A stretch of 64,000 nt of DNA from Thauera sp. K11 (GCF_002354895.1 NZ_CP023439.1:3100001-3164000); one strand, 5' to 3'. Positions 8,918 to 18,467 are shown, counted from the first letter of the stretch. A program made the numbers and translations. Notes: generated by a model not told the origin, from the sequence alone.

Positions 8918-11680
8918 ATGCCTTCCCAGCCCACCGCCGTCAACGACATGCTTCCCGGGCCGATCCGTGAGGCCGCCCGGCTGTCGCGTTTCCTGATGCG
9001 CATGCTGGACAGCCGCCCCTGGCTCGGTGCCCGGCTTGCCGCCAGCATCGGGCATGCGCTCGACGCCGACGCCATGCACGCCTTCCTCGACGAGCAGGAG
9101 GCCGCCGGCGGCGGCGCCGAGGCGGCGCTGCGGCCCGCGCTGCGCCACCTGCGCACCTGGGTGCTGTGCCACCTCGCCGTGCGCGACCTCGGCGGCCGCG
9201 CCGACCTCGCCGAAGTCACCGAAACGATGACGGTGCTCGCCGAGGTCGCGGTCCGCCGCGCCCACGACGTGCTGCGCGCCGCGCTGGTGCAGCGCTACGG
9301 CCTGCCGCTGTCGCCCACCGGCTGGGAGCAGGAGTTGCTGGTCATCGGCATGGGCAAGCTCGGCGGGCGCGAACTGAACGTGTCCTCCGACATCGACCTC
9401 ATCTTCATCTACCCCGAGGACGGCGACACCGGCGGCGCCAAGGTGATCAGCAACTTCGAGTTCTTCGAGCGCCTCGGCAAGCAGTTGATCCAGGCGCTGG
9501 CGGAGGTGACCGAGCACGGCCAGGTGTTCCGGGTGGACATGCGGCTGCGGCCCAACGGCGACTCCGGCCCGCTCGTCGGCAGCTTCGACATGCTGGAGAA
9601 CTACTTCATCACGCAGGGCCGCGAATGGGAGCGCTACGCCTGGATCAAGGCCCGGGTGCTGGCCGGCGAGCGCTGGCAGGAACTGGAGAACATCGCCCGC
9701 CCCTTCATCTTCCGCAAGTACCTCGACTTCGGCGCGGTCAACGCGATGCGCGACCTGCACGCCCAGATCCGCCGCGAGGTCGCGCGCCGCGACCGCGCCC
9801 ACAACATCAAGCTGGGCCCCGGCGGCATCCGCGAGATCGAATTCATCGCCCAGGTGTTCCAGCTCATCCGCGGCGGGCGCGACGCCTCGCTGCAGATCCG
9901 GCCCACGCTGAAGGTCCTGTCGCTGCTGCCCGAGCGCGGCATCCTGTCGGCCGAGGCGGTGCGCGAACTCGGTGCGGCCTACGACTTCCTGCGCCGCCTC
10001 GAGCACCGGCTGCAGTACCTCGACGATGCGCAGACGCACGACCTGCCGGCCGGTGACGCCGACCGCGCGCTGATCGCGCGCGGCATGGGCTTTGCCGACT
10101 ACGCGGCGCTGCTCGAGGTGCTGGACCGCCATCGCGCGGTGGTCAGCCGGCATTTCGACGCGGTGTTCGGCGACCCGTCGGAAGAGGACCACAGCCTGGA
10201 CGCGGTGTGGAAGGCCGCCGAGGACACCGATCAATCCACCGCGGCGCTGGGCGAACTCGGCTACCGTCATCCGCGCGCCGCCGCCGCCCGCCTCGCCGCC
10301 ATCCACGCCGGCCCGCGCTACAAGCAGTTGCCGAACAACATCAGGAGCCGGTTCGACGCGCTGATGCCGCGCGTCATCGAAGCCGCCGCGGCCACGCCCG
10401 GCGCCGACGACACGCTGGCGCGCTGCCTCGACCTGCTCGAGGCGATCGGCCGCCGCGGCGCCTACCTCGCGCTGCTGCAGCAGTATCCGCACGCCCTGCG
10501 CCGCGTCGCCGACCTCGTCGGCGCTTCGCGCTGGGCGGCACAGTACCTCACCCGCCACCCCATCCTGCTCGACGAACTGCTCGACCCGCGCGCGATGGAA
10601 ACCGCCCCCGACTGGCCGTCCTTCCGCGCCGGGCTGGCCGCCGACCTCGATGCCCTCGAGCCGGACATGGAACGCCAGATGGACGTCATGCGCGAGCGCC
10701 ATCACGCGCAGGAATTCCGCCTGCTGACGCAGGACATCGCCGGCCTGCTGACGGTGGAAAAGCTCGCCGACCACCTCTCCGAGCTTGCCGACATCATGCT
10801 CGACGTCACGCTGCCGCTGGTGTGGCGCAAGATCAAGATCCGCCACCGCGACGAGCCGAAGTTCGCGGTGATCAGCTACGGCAAGCTCGGCGGCAAGGAA
10901 CTGGGCTACGCGTCCGACCTCGACATCGTGTTCCTGTACGACGATCCCTCCCTCGAAGCGGCCGAGGTCTATGGCCGGCTGGCACAGCGCACCAACACCT
11001 GGCTGTCCTCGCACACGGCCGCCGGCCAGTTGTTCGAGACCGATCTGCGCCTGCGGCCAAACGGCGAGTCCGGCTTCATCGCCTGCTCGCTGGATGCCTT
11101 CCGCAAGTATCAGCTCGAATCGGCCTGGGTGTGGGAACACCAGGCGCTGACGCGGGCGCGGTTCTCCGCCGGCGACCGCGCACTCGGCGAAGCCTTCGAG
11201 CGCATCCGCATCGAGGTGCTGCGGCTGCCGCGCGAACTCGCCCCGCTGCGCGCAGAGGTCCTGTCGATGCGGCGCAAGATGCGCGACGCGCACGGCGGCA
11301 AGAGCGAACTGTTCGACCTCAAGCACGACCGCGGCGGGCTCATCGACGTCGAGTTCCTGATCCAGTACCTCGTGCTCGGCCACTCGCACGCGCATCCGGA
11401 ACTCACCGGCAACCTCGGCAACATCGCCCTGCTCGGCATCGCCGGCCGGCTCGGCCTGATCCCCGCCGACCTCGCGGCGGCCTGCGCCGACAGCTATCGG
11501 CAGATGCGCCGCCTGCAGCACCGCCAGCGCCTCAACGACCAGCCCTCGCGGATCGATCCCGCCGAGGCGCAGACGGCGCGCAGGCCGGTGATGGCGCTGT
11601 GGCAGGCGGTTTTCGGCGAGGAAGCGCCCGGCGCGGCCGGCACCATGCCGGCCGGCGTCCGTGGGACGGCCGAATTGTAA
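8918..11680 (+). CDS. glnE: bifunctional glutamine synthetase adenylyltransferase/deadenylase
   Basis: A 920-aa protein with the two tandem nucleotidyltransferase domains of GlnE. The first has GKLGGRELNVSSDIDL near residue 146 (deadenylylation half). The second has GKLGGKELGYASDLDI near residue 655 (adenylylation half). Each is followed by a helical GlnD PII-uridylyltransferase-type domain. GlnE adds or removes AMP on a glutamine synthetase tyrosine in response to PII and glutamine. ATG 8918 is preceded by CGGGAGT seven bases upstream. Longer in-frame translation to 8681 lies in the divergent promoter region and is rejected. Confidence 0.96.
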   Translation: MPSQPTAVNDMLPGPIREAARLSRFLMRMLDSRPWLGARLAASIGHALDADAMHAFLDEQEAAGGGAEAALRPALRHLRTWVLCHLAVRDLGGRADLAEVTETMTVLAEVAVRRAHDVLRAALVQRYGLPLSPTGWEQELLVIGMGKLGGRELNVSSDIDLIFIYPEDGDTGGAKVISNFEFFERLGKQLIQALAEVTEHGQVFRVDMRLRPNGDSGPLVGSFDMLENYFITQGREWERYAWIKARVLAGERWQELENIARPFIFRKYLDFGAVNAMRDLHAQIRREVARRDRAHNIKLGPGGIREIEFIAQVFQLIRGGRDASLQIRPTLKVLSLLPERGILSAEAVRELGAAYDFLRRLEHRLQYLDDAQTHDLPAGDADRALIARGMGFADYAALLEVLDRHRAVVSRHFDAVFGDPSEEDHSLDAVWKAAEDTDQSTAALGELGYRHPRAAAARLAAIHAGPRYKQLPNNIRSRFDALMPRVIEAAAATPGADDTLARCLDLLEAIGRRGAYLALLQQYPHALRRVADLVGASRWAAQYLTRHPILLDELLDPRAMETAPDWPSFRAGLAADLDALEPDMERQMDVMRERHHAQEFRLLTQDIAGLLTVEKLADHLSELADIMLDVTLPLVWRKIKIRHRDEPKFAVISYGKLGGKELGYASDLDIVFLYDDPSLEAAEVYGRLAQRTNTWLSSHTAAGQLFETDLRLRPNGESGFIACSLDAFRKYQLESAWVWEHQALTRARFSAGDRALGEAFERIRIEVLRLPRELAPLRAEVLSMRRKMRDAHGGKSELFDLKHDRGGLIDVEFLIQYLVLGHSHAHPELTGNLGNIALLGIAGRLGLIPADLAAACADSYRQMRRLQHRQRLNDQPSRIDPAEAQTARRPVMALWQAVFGEEAPGAAGTMPAGVRGTAEL

Positions 11681-11682
11681 TA

Positions 11683-11697
11683 TTTCATGTCATGAAA
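11683..11697. promoter_or_regulatory. 15-bp palindrome just after glnE, possible operator
   Basis: TTTCATG, one T, then CATGAAA: a perfect 7-1-7 inverted repeat starting two bases after the glnE stop codon. It lies about 30 bases upstream of a TAGAAT -10 element (11728-11733) that would serve the CYTH-CHAD gene. It has no T-tract, so it reads better as an operator than as a terminator. Confidence 0.35.
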
Positions 11698-11703
11698 CAG
11701 CGC

Positions 11704-11733
11704 ATGACGAAGCGGGAACGCCACGGCTAGAAT
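11704..11733 (+). promoter_or_regulatory. putative sigma-70 promoter of the CYTH-CHAD gene
   Basis: The -10 hexamer TAGAAT is at 11728-11733. ATGACG at 11704-11709 matches four of six -35 positions with an 18-base spacer. The gene starts 48 bases downstream of the -10. Confidence 0.35.
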
Positions 11734-11781
11734 CGCCGTCTTTCAGACAGACGGATTGCCGCCCGCCTCGAGGGCGCCGCC

Positions 11782-13296
11782 ATGAGCCAGGAAATCGAAC
11801 TCAAGCTCACACTTCCCCCGCGCGCCGTCGCCGCCCTGCGCCGCCACCCGCTGGTCGCTGCCGCGCCAAGGCTCGGTCCGGTGCAGACGCTGCACAACAC
11901 CTACTACGACACGCCATCGCTCGACCTCAAGGCGCACAAGGTGGCGGTGCGCACCCGGCAGCTGGGCCGCAACCGGCTGCAGACGGTGAAGTGCGCCGCG
12001 GTATCCGGCGGCGGCCTGTCGCAGCGGCCGGAATGGGAACAGCCCTACGGCGGAACCTTCGATTTCTCGCAGGTGGACGCGCCCGCCACGGCCCGCCTGC
12101 TCGCCCGCCACGCCGCCGCGCTGGAGCCGGTGTTCACCACCCGCTTCCGCCGCGAAACCCGCCGCCACGAGCCGCGCACGGGGGTGAGCATCCTGCTGAT
12201 GATCGACACCGGCAGCATCGAGGTCGCCACGCCCGACGGCGAAAAGCGCACCGACCTCATCAGCGAACTCGAACTCGAACTCGAACACGGCGCACCGGCC
12301 GACCTGCTCGAACTCGCCTGCGAACTCGCCCGCGATCTGCCGCTGATGCCGGCCGACGCGTCCAAGGCCGAACGCGGCTACCGCCTCTTCCTGCAGCAGC
12401 CGGCCACGCTGGCCCGCGCCGAGCCGTCGACGATCAGCGCCGACCAGGACGTGGTCGAAGCCTTCCGCACGCTGGCGCTGTCCTGCCTGCGCCAGTGGCA
12501 GGCCAATGCCAGCGCCGCCGCCCACAGCCACGATCCGGACTTCATCCACCAGTTGCGCGTGTCGCAGCGCCGCCTGCGCTCGCTGCTGAAAGCCTTCGCG
12601 CCCGCGCTGCCGGTGGAGTTCGTCGGCGAATGGAACGTGCGCCTGCGCGAAAACACCAACCGCTTCGGCGACGCGCGCGATCTCGACGTGCTGCATATGG
12701 AACTGATCGATCCGGTGCAACCGGAGGGGCTCCCCGACGCCGAGGGCATGGCGCGCCTGCTGCGGCTGGCGGCGGACGCCCGCACGGCCGCGCGGCGCAA
12801 TGCCGAACGCAACCTGGACCCCGCCGCGCAGGGGCGCCTGATGCTGGAGTTCACCGCCGCCCTGCTGCGGCTGCCCACTGGCCCGCTGGCTGCCGCGGCC
12901 GACCTGCGTACCTTCGCCCGCCTGCGCCTGGCGCGCCTGCGCAAGCGCGGCCGGCGCCAGTTCGACGCCGCGGCGGGCCTGGTGCCGGTGCGCCTGCATG
13001 CACTGCGCATCAGCTTCAAGGAATTGCGCTACGGCATCGAGTTCTTCGCGCCGCTGTTTCCGGCGAAGGCGACCACGCGCTACATCGCCGCGCTGACGCG
13101 CGCGCAGGACACGCTGGGTTTTCTGCAGGACGTCGACATCGCGCACGGCCGGCTGGCCGCCTGGGCGGGCGAGAACGGCGGCCTGCGCGCCGCCGCCGCC
13201 TTCATCCTCGGCTGGCACGGGCCGCGCTACGCGCGCCTGCGCCGGCGCGTACTGCACGACTGTGAACCGTTGCTGTGGGGGAAGACGCCATGGTGA
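11782..13296 (+). CDS. CYTH and CHAD domain-containing protein
   Basis: A 504-aa protein. Residues 1 to about 200 form a CYTH/triphosphate-tunnel domain that opens with the signature EIELKL and carries alternating charged strands. Residues from about 230 form a CHAD helical bundle with HQLRVSQRRLRS and RDARDLDVL, the conserved basic helices that bind polyphosphate. Single-protein fusions of this type are inorganic triphosphatases or polyphosphate-associated factors. The segment near residues 162-168 is encoded by a short GAACTC tandem repeat (ELELELE). The downstream phosphatase gene overlaps its 3' end or starts shortly after it, so the two are probably one transcription unit. Confidence 0.9.
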   Translation: MSQEIELKLTLPPRAVAALRRHPLVAAAPRLGPVQTLHNTYYDTPSLDLKAHKVAVRTRQLGRNRLQTVKCAAVSGGGLSQRPEWEQPYGGTFDFSQVDAPATARLLARHAAALEPVFTTRFRRETRRHEPRTGVSILLMIDTGSIEVATPDGEKRTDLISELELELEHGAPADLLELACELARDLPLMPADASKAERGYRLFLQQPATLARAEPSTISADQDVVEAFRTLALSCLRQWQANASAAAHSHDPDFIHQLRVSQRRLRSLLKAFAPALPVEFVGEWNVRLRENTNRFGDARDLDVLHMELIDPVQPEGLPDAEGMARLLRLAADARTAARRNAERNLDPAAQGRLMLEFTAALLRLPTGPLAAAADLRTFARLRLARLRKRGRRQFDAAAGLVPVRLHALRISFKELRYGIEFFAPLFPAKATTRYIAALTRAQDTLGFLQDVDIAHGRLAAWAGENGGLRAAAAFILGWHGPRYARLRRRVLHDCEPLLWGKTPW

Positions 13297-13397
13297 GCAA
13301 CACGCTGCCGGCCGCCCTGGCCGAAAGCGGGCTGGCCGACATTTCCGTGCAACAGGAGGCGCGCATGATGCCGTCCCCTGCAAGGATGGAGAAACGC

Positions 13398-13850
13398 ATG
13401 GATCTTTTGCTGTGGCGCCATGCCGAGGCGGCGGACGGCAGCCCGGACCACACCCGCGAACTGACCGATCGCGGCCGCCGGCAGGCGCGGCGCGTGGCCG
13501 CGTGGCTGGACCAGCATCGGCCCAAGCAGCTCAAGGTGTATGCGAGCCCCACGCTGCGTACCCGGCAGACCGCCTCGGCCTTCACCGACGATTTCCAGGT
13601 CGTCGGCGCGCTCAGCCCCGACGGCGGCGTCGCCGACATCCTTGCAGCCACGGGCTGGCCCGACGCGCGCGGTGCCGCCCTCGTCGTCGGCCATCAACCG
13701 GCGCTCGGCCGCCTGTGCGCGCTGCTGCTGTCGGGCGCGGAGGCGGACTGGACGATCAAGAAGGGCGCGCTGTGGTGGTTCACCAACCGCGTGCGCGAGG
13801 ACGAAACCCAGACCGTGCTGCGCGCGGTGATCCCCGCCGACTTCGCCTGA
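13398..13850 (+). CDS. sixA: SixA-type phosphohistidine phosphatase (histidine phosphatase family)
   Basis: A 150-aa histidine phosphatase. The catalytic RH motif is R7-H8 (LLWRHAEA), a second Arg lies near 54 (SPTLRTRQT), and H99 is in VVGHQP. The short length and WRHAE start fit SixA, which dephosphorylates phosphohistidine in HPt domains or PtsN-type proteins. ATG 13398 has GGAG six bases upstream. An in-frame ATG at 13365 with a stronger AGGAGG at five bases would add 11 residues, so the start is not certain. It follows the CHAD gene closely and is probably co-transcribed with it. Confidence 0.8.
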   Translation: MDLLLWRHAEAADGSPDHTRELTDRGRRQARRVAAWLDQHRPKQLKVYASPTLRTRQTASAFTDDFQVVGALSPDGGVADILAATGWPDARGAALVVGHQPALGRLCALLLSGAEADWTIKKGALWWFTNRVREDETQTVLRAVIPADFA

Positions 13851-13973
13851 CCCGCCGCGCGCAGGCAGCACGCCATAGCCAAAACGCGCTGGAAGTGGCA
13901 TCCTCGCGCCGACTTCGTTCCGCGATGGCGACCGGCCGTCGCGACACGACGAAAAGCTATTGTTGTTGCGGCG

Positions 13974-14948
13974 ATGAATACAGCCAAGCTCCCGCCCCCC
14001 GCGGCATGTAACGACCTGCCCAACGGCACGCCCGATACCATCGATGGCGTGCGACGCGTCTACTACGACGGCTACTGGCTCAAGGTCTATGATCCGCCTC
14101 TCGATTCGCTCAGCGCCAAGAAGACGCTGATCCAGGCGCTCACCCGCCGCCTGTTCAACCACGTCGAGCACGGCATCAACATCCCCGGCAAGCGTCTGGA
14201 CGACGCGCGGCGCTCCTACGAAACCGAGCCGGACCCGGCGCACAAGCGCGTCAAGGGGGCGATGCTGGCCGGGGCGCTGTTCAACCGCGCCACCGACATC
14301 TTCACCAAGCTGGTGGAACTGCAGGAACTCGGCATCGAGATCGACACCGACAACGCGCTGATGCGCGAGTGCGGCCTCTGTCTGCACGAGGCGCTGGAAC
14401 TGGGCAAGCTCGTACTGCACCGCAGCGGCGAAGAGGGCATCGACGAACTGTGGGGCGAGCCGTTCCGCGCCTTCTCGATCCCGGTAGAGGCTTTCTACGA
14501 AAGCCGCTACGTGAAGATCGCCCAGGCACTGCGCGACATCGACCTGATCGCCGCAGTGATGACCTCGACCTTCGCCGCCACCCCGATGTTCCACGGCATC
14601 GAACCGCTGGTGGCCGATTTCGCCTGCATCGCGAAGGTCAAGTGCGAGACGCTGCGCACCGATCCCGACATCTTCGACGTGTGGGCGGATTTCGTCGTCG
14701 CCTCCGAGCAGCTCGGCCTGTTCGCCCCCAGGCTGGCGCCCGCCTCCAACCCCGCCGAGCAGCAACTGGCCAGCGACGGGCTGCACCTCATCGTGCAGGG
14801 CCGCAACCTGCTGACCGACATCACCCGCGCGCGCGTGACGATGCCCAAGAGCGCGCGCGAATACATCGAACGCTGCGGGCGCTACGGCGAACTGGTGCGC
14901 AACTCGGGCCGCGCGGTGCTGGCCGGCGCCGCCCCGGCGCGCACCTGA
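13974..14948 (+). CDS. conserved hypothetical protein, 324 aa
   Basis: I do not recognise this family. It is a soluble, mostly helical protein with no signal peptide or transmembrane segment. Candidate conserved segments are a VRRVYYDGYWLKVYDPP region near residues 26-42, IQALTRRLFNHVEHGINIPG, and a middle part rich in acidic residues with several scattered Cys (CGLCLHE). Codon use matches the neighbours, so it is a genuine resident gene rather than a shadow. It lies 123 bases after the SixA-type gene on the same strand and converges on mnmA. The preceding gap holds no clear terminator, so it may belong to the CYTH-CHAD/SixA unit. Confidence 0.75.
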   Translation: MNTAKLPPPAACNDLPNGTPDTIDGVRRVYYDGYWLKVYDPPLDSLSAKKTLIQALTRRLFNHVEHGINIPGKRLDDARRSYETEPDPAHKRVKGAMLAGALFNRATDIFTKLVELQELGIEIDTDNALMRECGLCLHEALELGKLVLHRSGEEGIDELWGEPFRAFSIPVEAFYESRYVKIAQALRDIDLIAAVMTSTFAATPMFHGIEPLVADFACIAKVKCETLRTDPDIFDVWADFVVASEQLGLFAPRLAPASNPAEQQLASDGLHLIVQGRNLLTDITRARVTMPKSAREYIERCGRYGELVRNSGRAVLAGAAPART

Positions 14949-14982
14949 CGGCGGCCGCGGGCTGCGCGGCTACCGGCGGAAC

Positions 14983-16107
14983 TCAGGCGATCACGCCCCC
15001 GCCCAGGCACACCCTGGACTCATAGACCACCACGCTCTGGCCCGGCGTGAGCGCCCATTGCGGCTGGGCGAAGGCGATCTCGGCGCGCCCGCCGGCGATG
15101 GAATCGATCTCGCACGGCATGTCGGGCGTGCGGTAGCGCGGCTTCGCCGTGTAGACCCAGTGCGTGTGGGGGGCGCGGCCGGCGATCCAGTTGAGGTCGG
15201 TGGCGGTCAGGCGCTCCTTCAGGAGCGCCGGATGGTCGTGTCCCTGCACCACGTAGAGCACGTTGGCCTTGACGTCCTTCTTCGCCACGTACCACGCGTC
15301 GTGCTCGCCGGCCTCGTCCTGGTTGCCCTTGATGCCGCCGATCAGGAGGCCCTTGCGCTGGCCGATGGTGTGGTACATCAGGCCCTGGTGCTCGCCGAGC
15401 ACGCGGTCGTCGTCGAGCGCGCGGATCTCGCCCGGCCGGGTGGGCAGGTAGCGCATCAGGAATTCACGGAACGGCCGCTCGCCGATGAAGCAGATGCCGG
15501 TCGAATCCTTCTTCGCCGCCACGTGCAGGCCCGCCTGCTCGGCGATCCTGCGGACCTCGCGCTTGTACAGCGCGCCCAGCGGGAACATCGTCTTCGCCAG
15601 TTGCGCCTGGGTGAGGCGGTACAGAAAGTAGCTCTGGTCCTTGGTGCCGTCCTCGGCCTTCAGCAACTGGTATTCGGTGCGCCCGTCGTTGTTCCATTCG
15701 CGCACCTGGGCGTAGTGGCCGGTGGCGATGCGTTCGGCGCCGAGCTGCATCGCATGGTCGAGGAAGCAGCGGAACTTGATCTCGGAATTGCACAGGATGT
15801 CGGGGTTCGGCGTGCGCCCCGCCTCGTATTCGCGCAGGAAATCGGCGAACACGCGGTCCTTGTACTCGGCGCTGAAATTGACCACTTCGAGATCGATGCC
15901 GATGACGTCGCACACCGACGCCACGTCGACCAGATCCTGGCGGGTCGAACAGTACTCGTCGTCATCGTCGTCCTCCCAGTTCTTCATGAAGAGGCCCGTC
16001 ACCGCGTAGCCCTGCTGCTTGAGCAGCAGCGCAGTGACCGACGAATCCACCCCGCCGGACATGCCGACCACCACCCTCATCCCGTTCGGGTCCTGCTTAC
16101 TGGACAT
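14983..16107 (-). CDS. mnmA: tRNA-specific 2-thiouridylase MnmA
   Basis: A 374-aa enzyme that thiolates U34 of the tRNAs for Lys, Glu and Gln in the cytoplasm, receiving sulfur from the Tus relay. The ATP-binding PP-loop SGGVDSS is at residues 17-23. The catalytic cysteine pair is C106 (LCNSEIKF) and C206 (TGICFIGER). ATG 16107 has GGAGG eight bases upstream. This start overlaps the stop of the upstream secreted-protein gene by 11 bases, suggesting translational coupling. ATG 16080 ([10 protein letters not shown]) is a shorter alternative. The neighbourhood with nudJ parallels the E. coli nudJ-mnmA pair. Confidence 0.96.
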   Translation of the reverse strand: MSSKQDPNGMRVVVGMSGGVDSSVTALLLKQQGYAVTGLFMKNWEDDDDDEYCSTRQDLVDVASVCDVIGIDLEVVNFSAEYKDRVFADFLREYEAGRTPNPDILCNSEIKFRCFLDHAMQLGAERIATGHYAQVREWNNDGRTEYQLLKAEDGTKDQSYFLYRLTQAQLAKTMFPLGALYKREVRRIAEQAGLHVAAKKDSTGICFIGERPFREFLMRYLPTRPGEIRALDDDRVLGEHQGLMYHTIGQRKGLLIGGIKGNQDEAGEHDAWYVAKKDVKANVLYVVQGHDHPALLKERLTATDLNWIAGRAPHTHWVYTAKPRYRTPDMPCEIDSIAGGRAEIAFAQPQWALTPGQSVVVYESRVCLGGGVIA

Positions 16108-16900
16108 CCGGTCCACCTCCATCTAGCCATTCGGCGAGCGGCAGCACGATGGCCGCTTCGCCATTGTCGACGAACCAACTGTCGATCACGTAACGGTCGC
16201 CCGGCCTCGCCTCCGCCATCTCCGCCCGGCCGGCGCGCTCGTCCGGACGCCCGGCGTCGTTCGCCGCCCCGGCGCAGTCGCACAGCGCGAGCAGCACCGG
16301 AACGTGGTCCGGCACCTCGACCGCCTTCTCCGTCGCCCGCTCCTGCAGGCGCGGAGCGACCTCCTCCACCACTGCGCCGAAGTGCTGCAGGATCAGCCGC
16401 GTGCGCCGCGCCGGCTCCAGCACGCGATGAAAACGCAGCCAGCCGTGCGCTTCGAGCAGCCCGAGGATGCGCGTGGTCGAGGTCGAATGATCGATGCAGT
16501 CCATCCGCCCCTCGACCTCCTGGTCCAGGAAATTGCCCGCGCGGTCGGCCGCAACCGGCGTCTGCCGTCCCGCCACCGCCAGCAGCATGCCCACCGCCTG
16601 CGCCAGCGCCTCGCGCTCGGCCGCGGCATCGGGCGCGGCCTCCAGCCGCCCGCGGATCGTGTCGAGCGTCGCCCCCGGCACCGAAATGTCGCGCTCGGTG
16701 AGGCAGCCGTAGTTGAAGCAGATCCGGAAAGTGTCGTCGGCAGCCGGCTCGATCGCGGGCACGGACGGCACGGACTGCGGCGCGACGGCAAGCACCTTCG
16801 CCGGAAGCGCCTTCGCCGGCACCGTGGCGGCGGCGCGCGGCGCGGCGGACGCGGCAGCCGCCACGGCGGACAGGATCAATACCGGCAGCAGACGGCGCAT
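16097..16900 (-). CDS. secreted protein of unknown function, possible transglutaminase-like fold
   Basis: A 267-aa protein with a clear N-terminal signal peptide ([17 protein letters not shown], residues 4-20) followed by an Ala/Pro-rich linker. The globular part contains [14 protein letters not shown] (C135, H138), QHFGAVVEE (H173) and [11 protein letters not shown] (D240). The order Cys-His-Asp with an alpha-helix after the Cys resembles the catalytic layout of bacterial transglutaminase-like cysteine proteinases. That is my inference, not a recognised match. It starts 13 bases after the nudJ stop and overlaps mnmA, so the three genes form one operon. An exported protein between two cytoplasmic nucleotide/tRNA genes is unexpected. 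Confidence 0.7.
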   Translation of the reverse strand: MRRLLPVLILSAVAAAASAAPRAAATVPAKALPAKVLAVAPQSVPSVPAIEPAADDTFRICFNYGCLTERDISVPGATLDTIRGRLEAAPDAAAEREALAQAVGMLLAVAGRQTPVAADRAGNFLDQEVEGRMDCIDHSTSTTRILGLLEAHGWLRFHRVLEPARRTRLILQHFGAVVEEVAPRLQERATEKAVEVPDHVPVLLALCDCAGAANDAGRPDERAGRAEMAEARPGDRYVIDSWFVDNGEAAIVLPLAEWLDGGGPDVQ

Positions 16901-16913
16901 CGGCGGGCCGGGC

Positions 16914-17366
16914 TCAGGCGTAATGCCGGATCAGATCGAGCGGATAGCGCCGCCCGGCGATCCAGTCGTCCACGCATTGCAGGATCAACGGGCTGCGATG
17001 GCGCTCGCGGGTGGCGGCCAGCTCGTCGCGCGTCATCCACACTGGACGCAGGATGCCCGCGTCCAGCGGCCGTCCGGCCTCCTCGCCCGCCACCCGCCCG
17101 CCGAAGGCGAAGCGCAGATAGGTGATGTCGCCCTGCGGACGCGGCCACTGATAGACGCCGACCAGGAACTCCGGCACGAAGTGGTGCGCGGTCTCTTCCA
17201 GCGCCTCGCGCACGCTCGCCTCGAGCAGCGACTCGCCCTTCTCCAGGTGCCCCGCGGGCTGGTTGAAGCGCGGCCCCTCGGGGGTTTCCTCCTCCACCAG
17301 CAGGAAGCGCCCGTCGCGCTCGACGACCGCGGCGACGGTGACGTTGGGTTTCCAACTGCGATCCAT
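16914..17366 (-). CDS. nudJ: NUDIX hydrolase, NudJ-like
   Basis: A 150-aa Nudix enzyme with the box GHLEKGESLLEASVREALEE at residues 39-58. The usual Gly after EE is replaced (ETAH), as in the NudJ group. Preceding strands are VTVAAVVERDGRFLLVEEE. NudJ proteins hydrolyse nucleoside tri/diphosphates and the thiamin precursor HMP-PP. Position just upstream of mnmA, with one inserted gene, matches the E. coli nudJ-mnmA order and supports the symbol. ATG 17366 lies 30 bases after a minus-strand TAGAAT element. Confidence 0.83.
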   Translation of the reverse strand: MDRSWKPNVTVAAVVERDGRFLLVEEETPEGPRFNQPAGHLEKGESLLEASVREALEETAHHFVPEFLVGVYQWPRPQGDITYLRFAFGGRVAGEEAGRPLDAGILRPVWMTRDELAATRERHRSPLILQCVDDWIAGRRYPLDLIRHYA

Positions 17367-17395
17367 GCGAGGCGCTCCATCGACAAGAAGGCGGA

Positions 17396-17471
17396 ATTCT
17401 AACGCGCCGCTGGCCGGCCCAAGGCCGCGAACGCGGTCCGGCGCATTCGGCGTTCGCCTTTGCGCTAGAAT
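17396..17471. promoter_or_regulatory. divergent promoters of nudJ-mnmA and ilvE
   Basis: Two TAGAAT -10 elements face outward: minus strand at 17401-17396 (30 bases before the nudJ start) and plus strand at 17466-17471 (64 bases before the ilvE start). -35 boxes are not convincing. The 168-base gap contains nothing else recognisable; the usual ilv-type leader attenuator is not visible. Confidence 0.45.
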
Positions 17472-17534
17472 CCTGGAATTCTGCCCGGCACGGCCGGGGC
17501 ACTTCAAACACCTCTCGAGTTGGAGATCCGAATC

Positions 17535-18455
17535 ATGTCCATGGCTGACCGCGACGGTTTCATCTGGCAAGACGGAAAGCTCGTTCCGTGGCGCGAGGCG
17601 ACCACGCACGTGCTGACCCATTCCCTGCACTACGGCCTGGCCGTATTCGAGGGCGTCCGCGCGTACAACACGGCCAAGGGCACCGCCATCTTCCGGCTCG
17701 CCGAGCACACCCAGCGCCTGATCAACTCCGCCAAGATCTACATGATGGACATCCCCTACTCCAGGGATGAACTCATGGCAGCGCAGAAAGAGGTCGTGCG
17801 CGCCAACAAGCTCGAATCCTGCTACATCCGCCCGCTGGCCTTCTACGGCTCCGAGAAGATGGGCATCTCGACGATCGGCGCCAGGGTGCATGTGATCGTC
17901 GCCGCCTGGCCGTGGGGCGCCTACCTCGGCGAGGAGGGCCTGGAGAAGGGCATCCGCGTGAAGGTGTCGTCCTACACCCGCCACCACGTCAACTCGACGA
18001 TGCCGCGCGCCAAGCTGTCGGGCACCTATCCGAACTCCATCCTCGCCAACCTCGAGGTCACCCGCCAGGGCTACGACGAGGCGCTGCTGCTCGACAACCA
18101 GGGCTTCGTCGCCGAGGGCGCGGGCGAGAACCTCTTCATCGTGCGCGACGGCAGGATCTACGAGCCCGAGATCGCCTCCGCGCTGACCGGCATCACGCGC
18201 GATTCCATCCACGCGATCGCGCGCGAACTCGGCTACGAGATCGTCACCAAGCGCCTGACCCGCGACGACATCTACCTGGCCGACGAAGCCTTCTTCACCG
18301 GCACCGCCGCCGAGGTCACGCCGATCCGCGAACTCGACGACCGCAAGATCGGCGAAGGCCGCCGCGGCCCGGTCACGAGCAAGATCCAGGCGCGCTTCTT
18401 CGAGGTGGTCGGCGGCCGGGCGCCCGAATACGACAACTGGCTCGCTTACATCTGA
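17535..18455 (+). CDS. ilvE: branched-chain amino acid aminotransferase
   Basis: A 306-aa fold-type IV PLP enzyme that performs the last transamination of Leu, Ile and Val synthesis. K160 in MPRAKLSGTY aligns with the PLP-binding lysine of E. coli IlvE (K159). Also visible are the LHYGLAVFEGVRAY entry segment, the EGAGENLF phosphate-binding region and the SGTAAEITP-like element FTGTAAEVTP. ATG 17535 has GGAG nine bases upstream. A small zinc-finger gene follows after 12 bases, and the two are likely co-transcribed. Confidence 0.96.
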   Translation: MSMADRDGFIWQDGKLVPWREATTHVLTHSLHYGLAVFEGVRAYNTAKGTAIFRLAEHTQRLINSAKIYMMDIPYSRDELMAAQKEVVRANKLESCYIRPLAFYGSEKMGISTIGARVHVIVAAWPWGAYLGEEGLEKGIRVKVSSYTRHHVNSTMPRAKLSGTYPNSILANLEVTRQGYDEALLLDNQGFVAEGAGENLFIVRDGRIYEPEIASALTGITRDSIHAIARELGYEIVTKRLTRDDIYLADEAFFTGTAAEVTPIRELDDRKIGEGRRGPVTSKIQARFFEVVGGRAPEYDNWLAYI

Positions 18456-18467
18456 AAGGGACCCGCC

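Noticed and set aside
8900..11521. Long open frame (873 codons) antisense to glnE
   Set aside because: Shadow of the strongly supported glnE gene; no recognisable domain.
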